Source of the DNA: Chloroflexota bacterium
GTDB lineage: Bacteria > Desulfobacterota > Desulfuromonadia > Desulfuromonadales > Geopsychrobacteraceae
Length of the DNA: 9,657 nucleotides
Direction of reading: 5' to 3'
Assembly: GCA_015222355.1 (NCBI GenBank)
Contig: JADFVC010000026.1
Coordinates: 1-9,657 of the forward strand
A model generated the notes under the pieces. It did not search any database and was not told the DNA's origin. It worked only from the letters and a program-made list of their open reading frames with translations. The position numbers and the translations under genes are program-made. Shown piece after piece: positions 1 through 7,500 of the stretch. Every line of letters starts with the position of its first letter. Position 1 is the stretch's first letter.

Positions 1-1450
1 CATAATAGGCTTTACGTTGTTGCGGAGGGAAAACTCGCCGCCCCTCTTCCAGCAACTGATCAACTTCAGCGTTTTTAAAACCGATAAAATTGAGCTGCCG
101 CGGACCGATTTTACTCGAATGCCAGATATTGAACTGATCAGGCTCCGGGCCACCGGTCCAGCCGAGAATCGTTGCATCAAAATTCCCCGGGTTGATAAAC
201 TCTTTAAGAAAAGTCGCCCACTCGATCACTCTCAGCTTAACCTCAACACCAACGTCCTTGAAGCGTCGCTGAATAATTTCACCGGTTTTGGAGCGCAGAT
301 CGTTCCCCTGGTTGGTGACGATGGTAAAAGCAAACTTCCGACCATCCTTATCCAGCACCCCGTCCCCATCCGAATCGGTCCAGCCGGCGGCTTGAAACAG
401 TTCGCGAGCTTTCTCGGGATTGTAGTCATATCTCGGGACATCCGCATTATAGACCCAGGTGCCGGGCTTGTAAGGCCCGGTAGCGACAGCACCATAGCCG
501 AGCAACACACCCTCAATAATTTCCTCTTTGTTGATGGCGTACGCAAGCGCCTGGCGAACCTTTTTATCCTGGAAAAGTGGCCGATTCAGATTGTAGCCGA
601 GATAGGTATAGCCAAAATTGAGATAACGGAACTTATTATAAAGCCGCCGAAATGCCGGCGTATCCGTCTGGCGATCAAACTGCAGCGGCGCAAGTCCCAT
701 AAAATCCAGGCTGCCGGTCTGCAGTTCCAGAAACTGTGTCGAAATATCGGGAATGATCCGGTAGACGACCCGTTTGATATAAGGCTGTCCTTCGAAATAA
801 TCGGGATTCGCTTCGAGAACAATCTTCTCCCCGGCCTGCCAGTCTGCCAGTTTATACGGCCCGGTCCCGATCGGCTTGCGTGCGAGCGGACTTTTGGTCA
901 CCTCCTGCCCCGCAAGCAAATGTTTCGGATGCACCGACATTCCCCAACTGATCAGCGCCGGGGCGTAAGGTTTTTCATAATGCGCGACAAATGTGTACGG
1001 ATCAGGCGTTTCGACACGGGTCACCTGTTTAAAGGATTCGGCATAGGCCGTCGGCGTCTTCGGATCGACATAAAGTTCGTAATTGAATTTTACGTCAGCA
1101 GACGTAAAGGGTGCGCCGTCGTGCCATTTGACCCCTTTACGCAGATGAAAGGTAATCGTCAGATTATCTGCTGAAATTTCCCAGGATTCAGCCAGTTCAC
1201 CTTCAGGAAGCAGATTTTTGTCGTAGCGGACCAGCCCATTGTAGAGCAGACCATTGATATCGCTGGAAGCGGAATCCGAGGCCAACACCGGCAGCAGGGT
1301 ACTGGCATCACCGATGGATGCCTCAATAAAGGTGTCACCGTACTCAGGCGTCAAGACCTTTTCAACCCCGGGAAGACTGGCTTCCTGCGGGTTATCACAA
1401 GCCGACAGGGAAAATAGCAGAAACACTGCTCCAATGAATATCGATCGCAC
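1..1450 (-). CDS. ABC transporter solute-binding lipoprotein, family 5 (peptide/nickel type), 3' end cut by the window edge
   Basis: Reading the minus strand from GTG at 1450 gives 483 uninterrupted codons to the window edge. Residues 1-18 form a lipoprotein signal: a hydrophobic stretch, then the lipobox L15-S-A-C18. Asp19 at +2 predicts inner-membrane retention if the E. coli rule applies. The mature part carries hallmarks of the SBP_bac_5 (DppA/OppA) family: YNGLVRYD, LAESWE, the signature region FHLRKGVKWHDGAPFTSADV, then PIGTGPYKL, the segment KKVRQALAYAIN and a late GWTGGPEPDQFNIW. Family members are usually about 500-600 residues, so only the C-terminal tail is missing. The GTG start is chosen because GGAG lies six bases upstream and the lipobox follows at the right distance. 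The gene starts 25 bases after the LolB-like gene ends, so it is probably in the same operon; permease genes would be expected beyond the left edge. The ligand (oligopeptide, dipeptide or another) cannot be told from the sequence. Confidence 0.92.
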   Translation of the reverse strand, partial: MRSIFIGAVFLLFSLSACDNPQEASLPGVEKVLTPEYGDTFIEASIGDASTLLPVLASDSASSDINGLLYNGLVRYDKNLLPEGELAESWEISADNLTITFHLRKGVKWHDGAPFTSADVKFNYELYVDPKTPTAYAESFKQVTRVETPDPYTFVAHYEKPYAPALISWGMSVHPKHLLAGQEVTKSPLARKPIGTGPYKLADWQAGEKIVLEANPDYFEGQPYIKRVVYRIIPDISTQFLELQTGSLDFMGLAPLQFDRQTDTPAFRRLYNKFRYLNFGYTYLGYNLNRPLFQDKKVRQALAYAINKEEIIEGVLLGYGAVATGPYKPGTWVYNADVPRYDYNPEKARELFQAAGWTDSDGDGVLDKDGRKFAFTIVTNQGNDLRSKTGEIIQRRFKDVGVEVKLRVIEWATFLKEFINPGNFDATILGWTGGPEPDQFNIWHSSKIGPRQLNFIGFKNAEVDQLLEEGRRVFPPQQRKAYY

Positions 1451-1475
1451 TTCGGACTCCGAATAACCTGCGTTT

Positions 1476-2237
1476 TTAAAGGATCGGCTCTACCGCAATC
1501 TGAGCCGGTATTTCCAAGGTGAACCGCTCAGGCTCAATCCTGACGTTAGTCTGTAAATCAGAAAATATAAAAACAACCTTTGTGTCTTCCTCCGCCAACT
1601 TTATCTGTATCTTCCGGGGGAAGGCATCTCGCTCGTTAAATTTATCGTAAAGAACTTCAAGAAAAATACCCTCTTGAGAAAAATAACGACAGCCGACGAA
1701 ACGTAAATACCGGTCAAAAAGCAGTTCCTGCCGAAATTTTTGATTGTTTAAGCACAGCAGCAGGGTATTTCCTTCAGCAACAACCTCAGCCTGCTGATAA
1801 GTAATCAACGGCGGTTCGTAGAGGAGCAAGCGCACCATGTCTTCGGTTGCCAGCGGCACCCTGGTAAAACGCGCGAGATTCTCCGCTGTCGCCGGACCAC
1901 GCAAGAAGCGACTGGGAACCGGCGTATGCAGCATAAAGACTGAAAGTTCCTTCCCATCCGCAGTCAGCTGCAGGATCAATTGACCAAAACCGGTCAACAC
2001 ATCGGCTCGAAGCCGGTCGGGCTTCTCAACCAACAAAAACTGCTGACTGGAAAAGATCTTTCCCTTGACGGTCATGCTGACTTTTGCCGTACCGTCCAGT
2101 GAGTGAACCTGTCCGGTCGTGTCGGCAAGTCTTGTCAACAAAAAATCCACTGTCGGCAATTCTGTCCAAGTCACTTGCGGCGGCCGGGCACAGGCCGTTA
2201 CCACCACCAACAGCAGGCCAATAAACAGACGGCTCAC
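1476..2237 (-). CDS. LolB-like outer-membrane lipoprotein
   Basis: This encodes 253 residues. A signal peptide ends in the lipobox V13-T-A-C16, and Ala at +2 predicts sorting to the outer membrane. The mature protein has the alternating beta-strand pattern of the LolA/LolB fold: an early SLDGTAKVSM strand, then a segment with DRLRADVLTGFGQ and LQLTADGKELSVF, like the 'plain lipoprotein receptor' sheet of LolB. LolB receives lipoproteins from periplasmic LolA and inserts them into the outer membrane. The start is GTG at 2237, preceded five bases upstream by a strong GGAGGT (2243-2248 on the plus strand); this GTG overlaps the TGA of the TPR gene as GTGA, implying translational coupling. A TPR gene directly upstream of lolB is also known from Betaproteobacteria, which supports the call. 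Sequence similarity to true LolB is weak by eye, so a related lipoprotein with a different job is possible. Confidence 0.72.
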   Translation of the reverse strand: MSRLFIGLLLVVVTACARPPQVTWTELPTVDFLLTRLADTTGQVHSLDGTAKVSMTVKGKIFSSQQFLLVEKPDRLRADVLTGFGQLILQLTADGKELSVFMLHTPVPSRFLRGPATAENLARFTRVPLATEDMVRLLLYEPPLITYQQAEVVAEGNTLLLCLNNQKFRQELLFDRYLRFVGCRYFSQEGIFLEVLYDKFNERDAFPRKIQIKLAEEDTKVVFIFSDLQTNVRIEPERFTLEIPAQIAVEPIL

Positions 2238-3946
2238 TGAGCACCTCCAGAGGGCAGGGCTTGTAGTTTCTCTATCACCCCCTCAGCCTGAGGATCAACT
2301 TCAAGGGCCTTACGATAAGCCTCAGCGGCCTTTTGCCAAAGCGTCAAGGCACGGTATAGATCCCCGAGATGTTCCAGGATCACCGGATCCTCCGGTAACA
2401 GGCTGGAAGCCTCTTCCAACTGTTCCCGACTCTCGTCATAACGCCCCATCTTGAAATAAATCCAGCCCAAAGTATCAATGATATAACCGCTCTTTTTCGC
2501 CGACAAAGCTTTTTGTACTCGTGTCAGTGCCAGTTCCAATCCTTCTCCGGTCTCAGCCTGGTGATAAGCAATAAAATTGAGCGCTTCCGGATGATCCGCA
2601 TCAAGACTCAGAATGTTCTGCATAACCTCAAGAGCTTTCTGACGGTCACCACGCTTCTCATAGAGAACCGCTTGCTGGTAGTGCAGTTCAATATCGTGCG
2701 GGAAACGCTCTATGCCCTCAAGAACCACCTCAGCCGCGCCAGTGAGATCGTCTTGATCGCCGAGAAATGAAGTCAGATAATAATAGATTTCCGGGTGGTG
2801 GATCCCCTGTTGCAAAACCTTTCTCAAGGCAACAATGGCCTGATCAACCTGGCCAGTTTGTTTATAAATGTAGGTCAGTTGCATGACCGTTTCCGCAAAA
2901 ATCGGAGAACTTTCGCTGACCGGTGACATCACCTCGACAGCCTCAGTATATTTTTTCTGACCGAGCAGGGCCATCCCGAGATAATAACGATTACGCCCCT
3001 GGTTCTCCCCATGGCGCAACAGTTCACGAAAATCGTTTTCAGCCTGCTCCCAATGTTCCAGCTCAAGTTGGATCAGACCGATCCGCCCAATCACCTGCAG
3101 ATTATCCGGAAATTGCTGACGGATTGCTGCCAGTTGTTCCAAGGCCTCCAGATAACGGTTCTGCTGCAGATAAAGCATCGCCAGTTGCTGACGAACTGCG
3201 ACAGCGCGGGGGTTCCGACGGATTCCCTTGCGATAAAGCTGAAATGCTTCAGCAACGAGATTTTGCTGTTCCAGCAAGCGGCCATATTCAAGAATGGCCT
3301 GCTGCTGATCAGGTTGGCGTTCCAAAAGCACCCGATAGACGGCTTCCGCCTCTTTTGGTTGCTTATTTTCCTGATAAAAGCGGGCCAGGGAAAGCTGTGC
3401 CAAACGAGCCTCCGGCTGCTGCTTCACCAGCCGCTCCAAAACTGCTATTGCCTCATCGATCTGCCTTAATCGCCCCAATGCCATCGCTAAACGCATCGGC
3501 AACATTTCACTATCGGGAGCCAGCTGCAACGCCAGACGGTAGTGGTGAACTGCAGCCTCATCCTGTTTCTGGTAACTGAGCAGGTCGCCGAGCAATTCAT
3601 GCCCATCAACATTATCGGGTGATTTGTTTAATATATTCCGCAGAATGGCAATCGACTCTTCCGATTGCTCCAAATGCAGCAACCCTTTGGCCAGATTCAT
3701 CCGCAGATAATCAGTTTTCTGATCAAAAGCAACCGCACGTTTTAATGCAGCAACCGCCGCCTTCCAGCGACCCTCCGCTGCCAAAAGGCGAAACTGGGCA
3801 TAAGCAAACAGGGCCTTGGCGTTTGGGTCAGCATACTCAGAGCGATAAGCCTTCGTATTGATCGACTCCGGATGCGGCTGCGGTGGAACCGTACAACCAA
3901 ATAAAAGCAGGCAAAGAGAGACAACCAGAAGAGGTTGGATTTTCAC
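2234..3946 (-). CDS. TPR-repeat lipoprotein with about 15 tandem TPR units
   Basis: From GTG at 3946 the product is 570 residues. It has a lipoprotein signal (lipobox L15-F-G-C18, Thr at +2, predicting outer-membrane location) and then an almost unbroken run of about 15 34-residue tetratricopeptide units to the C-terminus. Each shows the usual small/aromatic pattern (for example LGDLLSYQKQDEAA, LARFYQENKQPKEAE, LGWIYFKMGRYDES, LGDLYRALTLWQKAA). Such solenoids are protein-protein scaffolds; facing the periplasm, it could organise an outer-membrane or envelope assembly. An in-frame ATG lies six codons upstream at 3964, but it has no ribosome-binding site and sits ahead of the predicted transcription start; the GTG has AGGA five bases upstream and gives an ideal signal peptide. 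The last two repeats resemble the TPR protein encoded next to lolB in Betaproteobacteria. The partner and function are unknown. Confidence 0.93.
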   Translation of the reverse strand: MKIQPLLVVSLCLLLFGCTVPPQPHPESINTKAYRSEYADPNAKALFAYAQFRLLAAEGRWKAAVAALKRAVAFDQKTDYLRMNLAKGLLHLEQSEESIAILRNILNKSPDNVDGHELLGDLLSYQKQDEAAVHHYRLALQLAPDSEMLPMRLAMALGRLRQIDEAIAVLERLVKQQPEARLAQLSLARFYQENKQPKEAEAVYRVLLERQPDQQQAILEYGRLLEQQNLVAEAFQLYRKGIRRNPRAVAVRQQLAMLYLQQNRYLEALEQLAAIRQQFPDNLQVIGRIGLIQLELEHWEQAENDFRELLRHGENQGRNRYYLGMALLGQKKYTEAVEVMSPVSESSPIFAETVMQLTYIYKQTGQVDQAIVALRKVLQQGIHHPEIYYYLTSFLGDQDDLTGAAEVVLEGIERFPHDIELHYQQAVLYEKRGDRQKALEVMQNILSLDADHPEALNFIAYHQAETGEGLELALTRVQKALSAKKSGYIIDTLGWIYFKMGRYDESREQLEEASSLLPEDPVILEHLGDLYRALTLWQKAAEAYRKALEVDPQAEGVIEKLQALPSGGAQ

Positions 3947-3951
3947 AAAGA

Positions 3952-3955
3952 TCCT
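3952..3955 (-). promoter_or_regulatory. Ribosome-binding site deciding the GTG start of the TPR gene
   Basis: The minus strand reads AGGA followed by TCTTT and GTG (3946-3944). This spacing of five bases favours GTG at 3946 over the in-frame ATG at 3964, which has only CACTTAGACTTC in front of it. Confidence 0.6.
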
Positions 3956-3966
3956 ATATGGCATGA

Positions 3967-3995
3967 AGTCTAAGTGGCCTGTTGAACGTTATCAA
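3967..3995 (-). promoter_or_regulatory. Candidate sigma-70 promoter for the TPR/LolB-like/solute-binding operon
   Basis: On the minus strand TTGATA (3995-3990, five of six matches to consensus) is followed by a 17-base spacer and TAGACT (3972-3967, four of six). Transcription would start near 3960, leaving a leader of about 14 bases that contains the AGGA ribosome-binding site and the GTG at 3946, and excluding the ATG at 3964. The fit of promoter, leader and start codon is the main support; the -10 match alone is modest. Confidence 0.42.
3982..3995. promoter_or_regulatory. CRP/FNR-family-like palindromic site
   Basis: TTGAACGTTATCAA matches nine of ten fixed positions of the FNR-type consensus TTGAT-N4-ATCAA. 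It lies over the -35 element of the leftward promoter candidate, a position that would suit repression by a CRP/FNR-family protein. No regulator gene is in the window, so the assignment rests on the motif alone. Confidence 0.35.
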
Positions 3996-4166
3996 ACGGG
4001 TTTTCCTGTTGAGCGAATCGTGAGACAGTCTCTATGTTGATAACTAGCACACTCGATCAAAAAGCGTCAAACCCTTTCCATATCTGTCATAAATACTTTA
4101 CAGTAGTGAAATCTCTGATAAATTTCAGTTGTGCTGCTGACTTGAAAGCGAATTTCTGTTTCCTTT

Positions 4167-4177
4167 ACGCAGTCATT
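4167..4177 (+). repeat. Direct repeat copy 1, ACGCAGTCATT
   Basis: The 11 bases ACGCAGTCATT are preceded by TCCTTT and lie just upstream of the -35 element of the rightward promoter candidate. An identical copy lies 64 bases downstream, with TCCTTTC before it. Confidence 0.5.
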
Positions 4178-4183
4178 TTCCGG

Positions 4184-4212
4184 TTGACTGTAAACAGCGG
4201 AAACGGGATAAC
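4184..4212 (+). promoter_or_regulatory. Candidate sigma-70 promoter for the transporter-phosphatase cassette
   Basis: TTGACT (4184-4189, five of six) and GATAAC (4207-4212, four of six) are separated by 17 bases. The predicted start near 4219 leaves a leader of about 38 bases before the ATG at 4257. The perfect short inverted repeat CTGTAAACAG (4188-4197) overlaps the end of the -35 element and the spacer and may be an operator. Confidence 0.45.
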
Positions 4213-4230
4213 AAGGCAGCTGATCCTTTC

Positions 4231-4241
4231 ACGCAGTCATT
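4231..4241 (+). repeat. Direct repeat copy 2, ACGCAGTCATT
   Basis: This is identical to the copy at 4167-4177. It falls just downstream of the predicted transcription start, so the pair brackets the promoter. That arrangement could suit a repressor binding two sites, but it may also be chance. Confidence 0.5.
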
Positions 4242-4256
4242 CGTAATGAGGCCATC

Positions 4257-4496
4257 ATGAAAGACCATCAAGGCGATCCAATCAAAGAAGCTTGGGTCAT
4301 CTGTTTGGTGCTGGGAGTCATATTAATAAACTTTCCGTTTATTCACATTTTTAACAACCAGCAACAAATTTTCGGCATGCCGCCACTGGTTCTTTATTTC
4401 CTTATCGGCTGGCCGGCATCCATCGGCGTCACTTGGCTTTTTGTCAGACGCATGGGAAAAGAGAGCTCAACGACTGATCAAGAGACCGGAGAATAA
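4257..4496 (+). CDS. Small two-helix membrane protein preceding the SLC5 fusion
   Basis: This encodes 79 residues with two hydrophobic helices: about 12-33 (ending LINFPFIHIF) and about 42-64 (PPLVLYFLIGWPASIGVTWLF), followed by RRM and a charged tail rich in S, T, E and D. GAGG at 4248-4251 lies five bases before the ATG, a good ribosome-binding site. It ends nine bases before the transporter-phosphatase gene and is almost surely cotranscribed with it. Small two-helix proteins are known companions of sodium-solute symporters (for example YhdT with PanF, and the DUF4212 and DUF3311 families), and the spacing suggests an accessory subunit that helps folding or modulates sensing. I cannot assign it to one of those families with confidence; the function is inferred from position and topology. 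Confidence 0.82.
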   Translation: MKDHQGDPIKEAWVICLVLGVILINFPFIHIFNNQQQIFGMPPLVLYFLIGWPASIGVTWLFVRRMGKESSTTDQETGE

Positions 4497-4505
4497 CAGG
4501 CATTT

Positions 4506-7500
4506 ATGATTTCTGCTAAAATTGTCCTGATTATCTCGCTCATCTACTTTGCGCTGCTGTTTGCCGTCGCCTATTATGCCGACAAGCAACGGGAGCGCGG
4601 GCGCAGTCTGCTGTCCAACTCGTACGTCTATTCCTTCGCTCTGGCCGTTTACTGCACCAGTTGGACATTTTACGGCAGTGTCGGCAGGGCAGCCACCAGC
4701 GGACTGGAATTTTTGCCGATCTACCTGGGGCCGACGCTGATGGCCTTTACCTGGTGGTACGTGCTGCGCAAAATGGTCACCATCAGCAAACAAGAGAACA
4801 TCGTCAGTATCGCCGACTTCATCTCCAGCCGCTACGATCGCTCCGCTCTGCTTGGTGCCATGGTAACGATCTTTTCTCTATTCGGCATCATGCCGTATAT
4901 CGCGCTACAGTTAAAAGCCATTGCCCACACCCTGGAGATTCTTTCTTCTCCCTTGCATCTCCCCTCTGCCGGACTCAGCCCGCTGGGGACCCAGCTACCA
5001 CCTTACCTCGATACAGCCCTGATCGTCGCCCTCGTCCTCGGCCTTTTCAGTGTGCTGTTCGGCGCCCGCCACCTCGACTCATCTGAACGGCATGAGGGCT
5101 TGGTTGTTGCCGTGGCGATCGAATCACTCATCAAACTGATTGCCTTTCTCGCTGTCGGCATTTTCGTTACCTACGGGCTGTTTGACGGATTCACAGATAT
5201 TTTTCAGCGTTTCTTCGAACAATTTCCCGAACGGCAAGATCTATTCAGCCTCGGCACTGAAGAAACACCTTATACCAAATGGTTTACATTACTTGTTATT
5301 TCGATGATAGCAATCATGTTTCTGCCACGGCAGTTTCACATTATGGTCACGGAAAACCCGGATGAAGAGAACATCAAGAAAGCGATGTGGCGTTTACCGG
5401 CCTACATGTTCCTGATCAATCTTTTTGTCATTCCGATCGCCCTTGGCGGACTGATCCTCAATGGTGGCGACACCTCGCAGGCCGACTATTTTGTCCTGAC
5501 CCTGCCCCTCTCTGCCGGACATCCCTGGCTGGCAGTCCTGGTTTTCATCGGAGGATTGTCAGCTTCAGCGGGAATGGTCATGGTTGCATCCATCACAATT
5601 TCAACCATGATTCTGAACCATCTGGTCATGCCCGTTATCCTCAAGTTGAAAATTCGTACCCATGATTTTTCCGGGGTGCTCATCAATCTGAAACGCTTAG
5701 GAGTTCTCGGGGTCATCTTGCTCGGCTACGTTTACTTCAGGATCATTGGTGAATCTTATGCTCTGGTAAACATCGGGCTGGTTTCTTTCATGGCAGCGAC
5801 CCAATTCGCCCCGGCAATCATCGGCGGCCTTTATTGGAGGCGAGCAAATCGCCAGGCAACAACCACGGGATTGCTGTTCGGCTTCATCCTCTGGTTTTAC
5901 ACCTTGCTCATTCCATCCTTCGCCCGTTCCGGCTGGATCGATTCAGATATTCTGCATGACGGTCTTTTCGGCATCGCTTTACTCAAGCCAACGGAACTGT
6001 TCGGCTTGCGTGGATTCGATATCTACTCACACTCTCTGTTCTGGAGTTTGCTCTTTAATCTGTCCGCCTACCTGACGCTCTCCTTCTTCACCAAACAGAG
6101 CGAGACAGAGACGCTGCAGGCAGACAAATTTGTTGATGCTTTGAATGAAACCGTTGAACCGATTCAACGAAAGCGCATCAGCAAAGCACCCACGATCGTG
6201 GAATTTGTCGGCCTGATGTCTAAATTCATCGGTGAAAAACCAGCGAATGCGGCAATTTCCGAGTACCTGCAAGACCGCACAATCGATACCCGAGGCAGCT
6301 TGGCCGACCACGAGATACCCGCCCTGAAAACTTTTGCAGAACGAACCCTGGCCGGTCATGTCGGTGCCGCCCCGGCACGCATTATCCTCGAAAACTATCT
6401 TTCAACCCGCGGCAGTAAAATGGAAGACGTTTTCGACATTTTCGGCTCAGTCACCATCAGTCACGCGGCCAACCGCGAACAGTTGAGTGTCCTCTACGAC
6501 GCAGCGCAGATTGTCGCCAGCGGAGGCGATTTACAGAAAACCCTGGACGATATTCTCGGACTGCTTTCCGACCAGTTCAAATTCGACCTCTGTGTCATCC
6601 GGTTCCTTGAAGAAAAAACCATGAACCTGGTGGTCAATAGTCAAAAAGGCATGTCTTCCGTCCACTTTGGACAATCTGAACGCAACCTGAACGCGGAAAC
6701 CTATATCGGCCAGGCATTTCTCTCGAACACTACCGCGGTCGTCAACGACACCGAATTTCTCGATAAACCGACCTCAGCGGAAATCATTCACCGCGAAGGC
6801 ATTACCTGCTTCGCCCATACACCGATCGTTCTCGAAGGAGAATCGGTCGGGGTTCTCTCGGCCTTCTCAAGAACCGTCAAGGGAATTTTTACCAAGGAAT
6901 TTATTGCCCTGTTTGAAAATTTGGCGGGCCAGGTGGGGATCGCCTGGAGAAACGACAAACAACTTCAAGGCCTGCTGGAAGTCCATGAACAGGAGCGGGA
7001 GATGCAGATTGCCAGGAATATCCAGATGAGTCTGCTACCGACCACCATTCCACAGATGGAAAAAATCGAAGTCGCCGGTCTCTGTGTTCCTGCCCATCAA
7101 GTCGGGGGAGACTATTACGATTTTATAACACGGGAAGAAAACGGTTTTGACCTCGTCGTTGCTGATGTCTCCGGGCATAATATCGGCTCCGCACTGATCA
7201 TGGCCGAAACACGAACCTTTATCCATGCGCGAATCGACAGCATCAAGCAACCGGCCGAGATGCTCAAATCCCTCAACAGATTTTTCTTCGACAACATGGA
7301 TTGCTCGGATTTATTTGTCACCATGTTTTACGCGCAATATTCCCCGGATACTTATAAACTCGGCTATAGTAGTGCCGGCCATAACAATCCGCTCCTCTGG
7401 CGGCAGAAAAAACAGGAAATCGAACTCCTCGACGCCGATGGTCTTATTTTCGGCATCAAACCTACGGTCGAATTCCAGCAGAAAACAACACAACTTGAAG

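Larger units (their letters stand above)
3947..4256. other. Divergent intergenic region with two promoter candidates
   Basis: This 310-base gap separates the leftward lipoprotein operon from the rightward signalling cassette. It is visibly more AT-rich than the flanking genes in its middle part. A 70-codon open frame at 4034-4246 on the plus strand has no ribosome-binding site and no recognisable protein pattern, so I treat the region as non-coding. It holds a leftward promoter candidate with an overlapping CRP/FNR-like palindrome, a rightward promoter candidate, and two copies of an 11-base direct repeat, each listed separately. Confidence 0.7.

Noticed and set aside
17..1174. A 385-codon open frame on the plus strand at the left edge
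   Set aside because: It lies opposite the solute-binding protein gene, whose minus-strand translation shows clear family motifs and a lipobox. The plus-strand product has no recognisable domain and follows from the codon use of the real gene.
2923..3579. A 218-codon open frame on the plus strand, and an overlapping 152-codon frame (3011-3469)
   Set aside because: Both lie opposite the TPR gene, whose regular 34-residue repeats prove the minus strand is coding. The products are low-complexity and lack a ribosome-binding site pattern.
4037..4060. TTGAT...ATCAA inverted halves as a second CRP/FNR site
   Set aside because: The halves are 14 bases apart instead of four, so they do not form the usual palindrome.
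4188..4197. CTGTAAACAG as a LexA (SOS) box
   Set aside because: The half-sites are separated by two bases, whereas E. coli-type boxes have a longer spacer, and deltaproteobacterial LexA boxes have a different consensus. It is kept only as a possible operator within the promoter entry.
4034..4246. A 70-codon open frame in the divergent intergenic region
   Set aside because: It has no ribosome-binding site, runs through both direct repeats and the promoter candidate, and its product has no coherent pattern.
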